Shown here one piece after another: positions 13,148-18,079 of a DNA stretch of 18,079 nt. How positions within the stretch are numbered: the stretch's first letter is position 1; every line of letters begins with the position of its first letter. The stretch spans positions 1-18,079 of the forward strand of contig SVSO01000036.1 of assembly GCA_015064195.1 (NCBI GenBank). The letters run 5' to 3'. Under the pieces are notes generated by a model. It worked only from the letters and a program-made list of their open reading frames with translations. It was not told the origin of the DNA and ran no database searches. The DNA is from Oscillospiraceae bacterium (GTDB lineage: Bacteria > Bacillota_A > Clostridia > Oscillospirales > CAG-272). Made by a program: the position numbers and the translations under genes.

Positions 13148-15133
13148 ATGACGAGAACCAATCAAACATCCGGTGAGCTTGCTTCTTACTATTTCCATCA
13201 GGGCACAAACTACCGCGCCTATGAATACCTCGGCTGTCACTTTCACATGGACGGCGAAACCTTTGTCTATACCTTCCGCACATGGGCACCGAATGCGGCA
13301 CTTGTGGAGGTGGCGGGCGATTTCAACAGGTGGAACCCCGCAGAGCCTATGGTGCGTATCACCGATATGGGCGTGTGGGAGTATGTCCTGCGCTCGGATC
13401 GTTCACTCGACGGGCAGAACTACAAATACCGCATCACCTCCGGCTCCGGCGTGCATTTAAAGGCTGACCCCTATGCGCGCTATTCGGAGACGCTCAGGAA
13501 TACATCGTCGAAGATCTATGAAGAAAAGCCCTTCAAATGGACGGATTCGCTGTGGCTGGCACGACGGATGAAAACCGTTGCCGGAAAGGGCAAAAAACAG
13601 CAAAATCCGGATCGGAGCGAATTTTTCAGTGCGCCCATGAACATCTACGAGGTGCATCTCGGCTCATGGAAAACGCGGGATGGGCTGACTACCAAGGACG
13701 GCGAAAACTATCTGAACTACCGGGAGATCGCGGACGAGCTTGCACCTTACGCCAAGCAGATGGGCTATACCCATGTTGAGCTGCTGCCCATCGCCGAGCA
13801 TCCCTTCGACGGCTCGTGGGGCTATCAGGTGTGCGGTTATTATTCCCCTACCTCCCGCTTCGGAACGCCGGAGGATTTCCGTTATTTTGTCAACAAGCTC
13901 CACACCATGGGCATCGGCGTGATCCTTGACTGGGTGCCTGCCCATTTCCCCAAGGATGAGCACGGCCTGTACGAATTCGACGGCGGTCCGCTGTATGAAT
14001 ATCAGGGCCATGACCGGATGGAGCACAAGATTTGGGGCACGCGCTTCTTTGACGTGGCGCGCAATGAGGTGGAGTGCTTCCTCATCTCCAACGCTCTTTA
14101 CTGGCTGAGAGAATTCCACATCGACGGCCTGCGGGTGGATGCGGTGGCATCCATGCTCTATCTCGATTTCGACCGCAATCCCGGCGAGTGGATCCCGAAC
14201 GAAAACGGCGACAACAAAAATCTGGAATCCATCGCCTTTTTCCGCAAGCTGAACACGGTTTTGTTCGCAGAATTCCCCGATGCGCTGATGATCGCCGAGG
14301 AATCCACCGACTGGAAGGCCATCACAAAGCCGGTATCCGAGGGCGGTCTCGGCTTCAACTTCAAGTGGAACATGGGCTGGTCAAACGATACCTTCGACTA
14401 TATCATGACCGATCCGCTGTTCCGCAAGCACAAGCATGAGCGGCTGACCTTCCCCATGATGTATGCGTTCGACGAGAACTTCATCCTTCCCGTTTCTCAT
14501 GACGAGGTGGTACACGGCAAGCTGTCGCTGCTGGATAAATCCCACGGTGATTATTTCGCGAAATTCGCCGGCACGCGCCTGTTCATGGCCTATCAGATGA
14601 CCTATCCGGGCAAAAAGCTCATGTTCATGGGCAGCGAATACGGCCCGTTCCGTGAATGGGACTATGAGAATCAGCTTGAATGGTTCATGCTGGATTACGA
14701 TATGCACAAAAAGCTCCACGGCTACACAGCGGAGCTGAACCGCTTCTATCTGGAAAACCGGGAGCTGTGGGAGCTGGATTTCACATGGGACGGCTTTGAA
14801 TGGCTGCTTGCCGATATGCGGGAGCTGAACATCATCGCCTATCGCCGGATGGACAAAAAGGGCAGAGAGCTTGTGGTGCTTCTCAACTTCGCACCGGTTG
14901 ACCGGCGCGGCTTCATCCTGCCGGGACTGACGCACAAGGCCTACCGTGAAGCCTTTGCCAGCGACGATGCGGCATTCGGCGGCACGGGAATGCACAATGA
15001 AGGCGTACTGGATACCGTTCCGGAGGGCGAAAAACGGTCGCTCAAGCTGAATCTGCCGGGACTGTCAGCCATCATCCTGCGCCCGGTATCGCCCGTGAGA
15101 CGTGCGGGCAAATCTGAACAAGTAAAAATTTAA
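13148..15133 (+). CDS. glgB: 1,4-alpha-glucan branching enzyme
   Basis: GlgB cuts an alpha-1,4 glucan chain and rejoins it by an alpha-1,6 link, forming glycogen branches. The 661-aa product starts with a CBM48 domain (about 20-110, with FRTWAPNAALVEVAGDFNRW). The GH13 barrel follows, opening with YEVHLGSWK. Catalytic residues are visible: nucleophile Asp331 in GLRVDAVASML, acid Glu384 in IAEEST, and Asp452 in PVSHDEVVHGK. A C-terminal beta domain ends the protein. It lacks the extra N-terminal module of the longer E. coli form. AGGAG lies 7 nt before the ATG. First gene of the glg operon; glgC starts 18 nt downstream. Confidence 0.97.
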   Translation: MTRTNQTSGELASYYFHQGTNYRAYEYLGCHFHMDGETFVYTFRTWAPNAALVEVAGDFNRWNPAEPMVRITDMGVWEYVLRSDRSLDGQNYKYRITSGSGVHLKADPYARYSETLRNTSSKIYEEKPFKWTDSLWLARRMKTVAGKGKKQQNPDRSEFFSAPMNIYEVHLGSWKTRDGLTTKDGENYLNYREIADELAPYAKQMGYTHVELLPIAEHPFDGSWGYQVCGYYSPTSRFGTPEDFRYFVNKLHTMGIGVILDWVPAHFPKDEHGLYEFDGGPLYEYQGHDRMEHKIWGTRFFDVARNEVECFLISNALYWLREFHIDGLRVDAVASMLYLDFDRNPGEWIPNENGDNKNLESIAFFRKLNTVLFAEFPDALMIAEESTDWKAITKPVSEGGLGFNFKWNMGWSNDTFDYIMTDPLFRKHKHERLTFPMMYAFDENFILPVSHDEVVHGKLSLLDKSHGDYFAKFAGTRLFMAYQMTYPGKKLMFMGSEYGPFREWDYENQLEWFMLDYDMHKKLHGYTAELNRFYLENRELWELDFTWDGFEWLLADMRELNIIAYRRMDKKGRELVVLLNFAPVDRRGFILPGLTHKAYREAFASDDAAFGGTGMHNEGVLDTVPEGEKRSLKLNLPGLSAIILRPVSPVRRAGKSEQVKI

Positions 15134-15151
15134 TCGGAGGATATATCAGTT

Positions 15152-16360
15152 ATGTACAAGAAAAAAGAATGCGTAGCTATGCTGCTTGCAGGCGGTCAGG
15201 GCAGCCGCCTGTACACGCTGACGGAGAAAACGGCAAAGCCTGCCGTTCCCTTCGGCGCAAAGTACCGGATCATCGACTTCACGCTGTCCAACTGCGTGAA
15301 CTCCGGCATTGACACCGTGGGCGTGCTGACCCAGTATCAGCCGCTGGTGCTCAATGAGTACATCGGCAACGGACAGCCGTGGGACCTTGACCGCATGAAC
15401 GGCGGCGTCATGGTTCTGCCGCCCTACCAAGGCTCCAAATCCGCCGACTGGTACAAGGGCACTGCCAACGCCATCTATCAGAATCTCAACTTCATCAACC
15501 GCTACGATCCCGACTATGTGCTGGTGCTCTCCGGTGACCACATCTACAAGATGGATTACAGCGCAATGCTGGATTATCACAAGAAGATGAACGCCGCGGC
15601 TACCATCGCCGTCATCGATGTGCCGATCGAGCAGGCAAGCCGCTTCGGTATTATGAACACGGATGAGAACAACCGCATCTTTGAGTTCGAGGAAAAGCCG
15701 GCCAATCCCAAGAGCACCAAGGCTTCCATGGGCATCTACATTTTCAATAAGAAGCTGCTTGCGGAATATCTGACGGCGGATGAAAATGACCCCAATTCCT
15801 CCAAGGATTTCGGCAAGAACATCATTCCCGCCATGCTGGCAAACGGTGAGGGAATGTATGCATACCAGTTCTCCGGATACTGGAAGGATGTCGGAACGAT
15901 CCAGAGTCTGTGGGAAGCCAATATGGATCTGCTGGGCGATGACCCGATCTTCGACCTGTTCGATGCAGACTGGAAGATCTATTCCCGCAACCGCATCCGT
16001 GCGCCTCATTATATCGGCAGCGATGCGAAGGTGGACAATTCCATCATTACCGAGGGCTGTGAGATCCACGGCATCGTGGAGAATTCCGTCCTGTTCGGCG
16101 GCGTGAAGGTGGCAAGAGGGGCGTACATACGCAACTCCATCATCATGAATGACACCGTTATCCGCGAGGGCGCGGGTGTGTATCACTCCATCGTGGACGG
16201 CGATACGGAGATCGGCGCAGGTGCGCAGATCGGCGAGGAAAAGGAAAGCGGCAAGGGCATCACCCTCATCGGAAGCGAGCTGCAGATTCCCGCCGGTGCA
16301 AAGATCCCGGCCGGCGACATGGTCAATGCCGCATACCTTGACGAGCACAAGATGAACTAA
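15152..16360 (+). CDS. glgC: Glucose-1-phosphate adenylyltransferase, catalytic subunit
   Basis: GlgC makes ADP-glucose from ATP and glucose-1-phosphate, the committed step of glycogen synthesis. The 402-aa product has the nucleotide loop [10 protein letters not shown] (11-20), [15 protein letters not shown] (29-43), the catalytic Asp129 in [10 protein letters not shown], and the sugar-phosphate lysine Lys182 in FEEKPAN. A left-handed beta-helix follows from about residue 290, seen as repeated hexapeptide-like runs such as [24 protein letters not shown] lies 10 nt before the ATG. It is followed by glgD after 18 nt, the usual Firmicutes pairing in which GlgC is active and GlgD modulates it. 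Confidence 0.97.
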   Translation: MYKKKECVAMLLAGGQGSRLYTLTEKTAKPAVPFGAKYRIIDFTLSNCVNSGIDTVGVLTQYQPLVLNEYIGNGQPWDLDRMNGGVMVLPPYQGSKSADWYKGTANAIYQNLNFINRYDPDYVLVLSGDHIYKMDYSAMLDYHKKMNAAATIAVIDVPIEQASRFGIMNTDENNRIFEFEEKPANPKSTKASMGIYIFNKKLLAEYLTADENDPNSSKDFGKNIIPAMLANGEGMYAYQFSGYWKDVGTIQSLWEANMDLLGDDPIFDLFDADWKIYSRNRIRAPHYIGSDAKVDNSIITEGCEIHGIVENSVLFGGVKVARGAYIRNSIIMNDTVIREGAGVYHSIVDGDTEIGAGAQIGEEKESGKGITLIGSELQIPAGAKIPAGDMVNAAYLDEHKMN

Positions 16361-16378
16361 GGAAGGAGAGCAAAAACA

Positions 16379-17512
16379 ATGTCTGTTCAGGGAATCATTT
16401 TCTCCAATCTGCATGATAAAAATATCGCGGAGCTTACCCGCCGGCGCACCATGGCATCCGTACCCTACGCCTGCCGTTATCGTCTCATCGACTTTGCACT
16501 GTCCAATATGGTCAACTCCGGCATCACCAATATCAGCATCATTACCCATTACAATTATCAGTCGCTGATGGATCACATCGGCTCCGGTAAGGACTGGGAT
16601 CTGGCGCGCAGAAAGGGCGGTATCAAGCTGCTCCCGCCGTACATGACCTCTTTTGCCAACAATCAGAACGCGCTCTACAATACCCGCCTCGAGGCAATGA
16701 AGAGCGTCAACTATTCCATCTCCCGCTTTACATCCGATTATGTGGTGCTGTCCGACTGCGACGTCATCTGCAACATCGACCTCAACGACATGATCAGTGA
16801 CCACGTGAAGAATAACGCCGACATTACCATGGCGGTCAAGCGCGTACTGCTGAATCGGGAAAACTGCAAGAGAAACGTCATCGTGGATTCGGACGATACC
16901 GGCCGCATTCTCGATGTGAATGCATATCCCACCAATGAAACGGGCTACCGGGACATCAACCTGAATATCGTGGTCATCAACCGTGAATATCTCCAGAGCG
17001 TGGTGCTGGATGCCATCGCACACGGCTATACCAGCTTCAACCGCGACGTGCTCTCCCGCAACGCTTCCCGCAGAAATTACCGCATCTATAAGTACGATGG
17101 CTATTTCGCAACCATCAACTCGCTGGAGGATTATTATCTGCACTCCATGGAGCTGCTGGGCGACAGCGCAAACCGGGATCAGCTGTTTGGCGTGAAGAAC
17201 CGCCCGATCTACACCAAGGTCAGAAACTCCGCTCCGGCGAAATATCATGCCACCTCCAACGTGAAAAATTCCCTCATCGCCGACGGCTGTGTCATCGACG
17301 GCACGGTGGAAAATTCCGTCCTGTTCCGCGGTGTCAAGGTGGGCAAGGGAACGACGGTCAAAAACTCCATCCTGTTCCAGGATACGGTGACAGGCGAGAA
17401 CGTGTTCTTAAACTGCGTCATCGCTGATAAGAACGTGGTCATCCGCGACGGCAGAGTCCTGTCCGGCCACGACAGTCTGCCCTTCTTCATCGATAAGGGA
17501 AAAATGATATAA
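16379..17512 (+). CDS. glgD: Glucose-1-phosphate adenylyltransferase, GlgD subunit
   Basis: A 377-aa homologue of GlgC that in Firmicutes forms a mixed complex with it and raises its activity. The fold is kept: SVPYACRYRLIDFALSNMVN (27-46), LSDCDVICNID (124-134), and a C-terminal beta-helix with hexapeptide runs from about 300. The GGxGxR nucleotide loop is replaced by SNLHDKNIAEL, and the EKP sugar-phosphate motif by AYPTN, so the subunit should be inactive alone. GGAAGGAGAG lies 8 nt before the ATG. Its stop codon overlaps the TAAGGAG ribosome site of glgA. Confidence 0.95.
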   Translation: MSVQGIIFSNLHDKNIAELTRRRTMASVPYACRYRLIDFALSNMVNSGITNISIITHYNYQSLMDHIGSGKDWDLARRKGGIKLLPPYMTSFANNQNALYNTRLEAMKSVNYSISRFTSDYVVLSDCDVICNIDLNDMISDHVKNNADITMAVKRVLLNRENCKRNVIVDSDDTGRILDVNAYPTNETGYRDINLNIVVINREYLQSVVLDAIAHGYTSFNRDVLSRNASRRNYRIYKYDGYFATINSLEDYYLHSMELLGDSANRDQLFGVKNRPIYTKVRNSAPAKYHATSNVKNSLIADGCVIDGTVENSVLFRGVKVGKGTTVKNSILFQDTVTGENVFLNCVIADKNVVIRDGRVLSGHDSLPFFIDKGKMI

Positions 17513-17521
17513 GGAGACAAA

Positions 17522-18079
17522 ATGAAAAAAATCTTATTTGTAGGCTCGGAAGCACTGCCCTTTGCGGCAACCGGCGGACTTGGTGATGTGCTCGGCTCAT
17601 TGCCGGCTGCCCTGAGACGCGCCGAACCGGATACCGATGTCCGCGTCGTGATGCCCATGTATCAGGTCGTTGCGGCAAAATATAAGGCACAGATGACCAA
17701 AGTGGCGGAATTCACCGTCGCGCTGTCGTGGAGACGGCAGTACTGCGGCGTGTGGGAATACGACATGAACGGCGTGACCTACTACTTCATCGATAACGAG
17801 TATTACTTCAAGCGCACTGCACTTTACGGAAGCTACGATGACGGCGAGCGGTATGCGTTCTTCTGCAAAGCGGTCATGGAAATGATGCCCCACATCGGCT
17901 TTATGCCCGACATCCTCCATTGCCACGACTGGCAGAGCGCGCTGTGTGTCATCTACTTAAAGCGCAAATATTGCTACCTTGACGAATACGCCGACATGAA
18001 GGCGGTCTATACCATCCACAATATCGATTATCAGGGCATCTACAATTTCGATATCCTCGGCGATATCTTCTGCCTCGAT
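17522..18079 (+). CDS. glgA: Glycogen synthase (ADP-glucose type), 3' end cut by window edge
   Basis: GlgA extends alpha-1,4 glucan using ADP-glucose. Only the first 186 residues are present. They cover the start of the GT5 catalytic domain: KKILFVGSEALPF, TGGLGDVLGSLPAAL, VRVVMPMY, HCHDWQSAL (about 135-143) and YTIHNIDYQGIYN. The ADP-glucose loop normally begins KTGGL; here the lysine position is Ala16 (FAATGGL). The rest of the gene is needed to judge activity. AAGGAG lies 5 nt before the ATG and overlaps the glgD stop, so it belongs to the same operon. Confidence 0.94.
   Translation, partial: MKKILFVGSEALPFAATGGLGDVLGSLPAALRRAEPDTDVRVVMPMYQVVAAKYKAQMTKVAEFTVALSWRRQYCGVWEYDMNGVTYYFIDNEYYFKRTALYGSYDDGERYAFFCKAVMEMMPHIGFMPDILHCHDWQSALCVIYLKRKYCYLDEYADMKAVYTIHNIDYQGIYNFDILGDIFCLD

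Noticed and set aside
15146..17248. 700-codon open frame on the minus strand opposite glgC and glgD
   Set aside because: It crosses two well-identified genes and their junction, has no ribosome site or recognisable motif, and its openness follows from codon bias in glgC/glgD.

Overview
The window looks like chromosomal DNA from an endospore-forming member of the Clostridia, probably a moderately GC-rich gut or anaerobic lineage near the Oscillospiraceae/Ruminococcaceae. That assignment is inference. It rests on a spoIIID gene, a Firmicutes-type glgC/glgD pair, SLH-anchored surface protein, a DUF362/ferredoxin protein, strong Shine-Dalgarno sites with some TTG starts, and sigma-A-like promoters. 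All genes have similar composition. I see no insertion sequence, prophage, integron, CRISPR array, rRNA or tRNA.

Layout. (1) Bases 1-879, minus strand: the 5' part of an AI-2E family permease gene that runs off the left edge. (2) Bases 1124-6586, plus strand: a tight five-gene run made of aroB, aroA, a DUF362 iron-sulfur protein, ispE, and a lipoprotein with a trigger-factor-type FKBP domain. It is preceded by a good promoter and ends at a strong bidirectional terminator. (3) Bases 6633-9446, minus strand: a large secreted protein with a phosphodiester glycosidase (NAGPA) domain and three C-terminal SLH repeats. It converges on the same terminator. (4) Bases 9632-10690, plus strand: a CE15-like alpha/beta hydrolase, divergent from the SLH gene and with its own promoter and terminator. 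(5) Bases 10820-11089: spoIIID, a single gene with a TTG start and its own terminator. (6) Bases 11225-13051: recQ with its own promoter. (7) From 13148 to the right edge: the glycogen synthesis operon glgB-glgC-glgD-glgA, with glgA cut by the window end.

How the genes work together. aroB and aroA are two steps of the shikimate pathway and ispE is a step of the MEP isoprenoid pathway. The DUF362 protein between them is of unknown function but is locked into the same transcription unit. The glg genes make a complete ADP-glucose route to branched glucan: GlgC with the degenerate partner GlgD makes ADP-glucose, GlgA polymerises it and GlgB branches it. The NAGPA-SLH protein and the CE15-like hydrolase share a short divergent control region and both look carbohydrate-related.

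I did not find a clearly new biological system. The items most worth a second look are the DUF362 protein inside the aro/isp operon, the CE15-like hydrolase with altered motifs and no signal peptide, the Gly-to-Ala change in the AroA active-site loop, the GlgA lacking the usual KTGGL lysine, and several short inverted or direct repeats placed at promoters.
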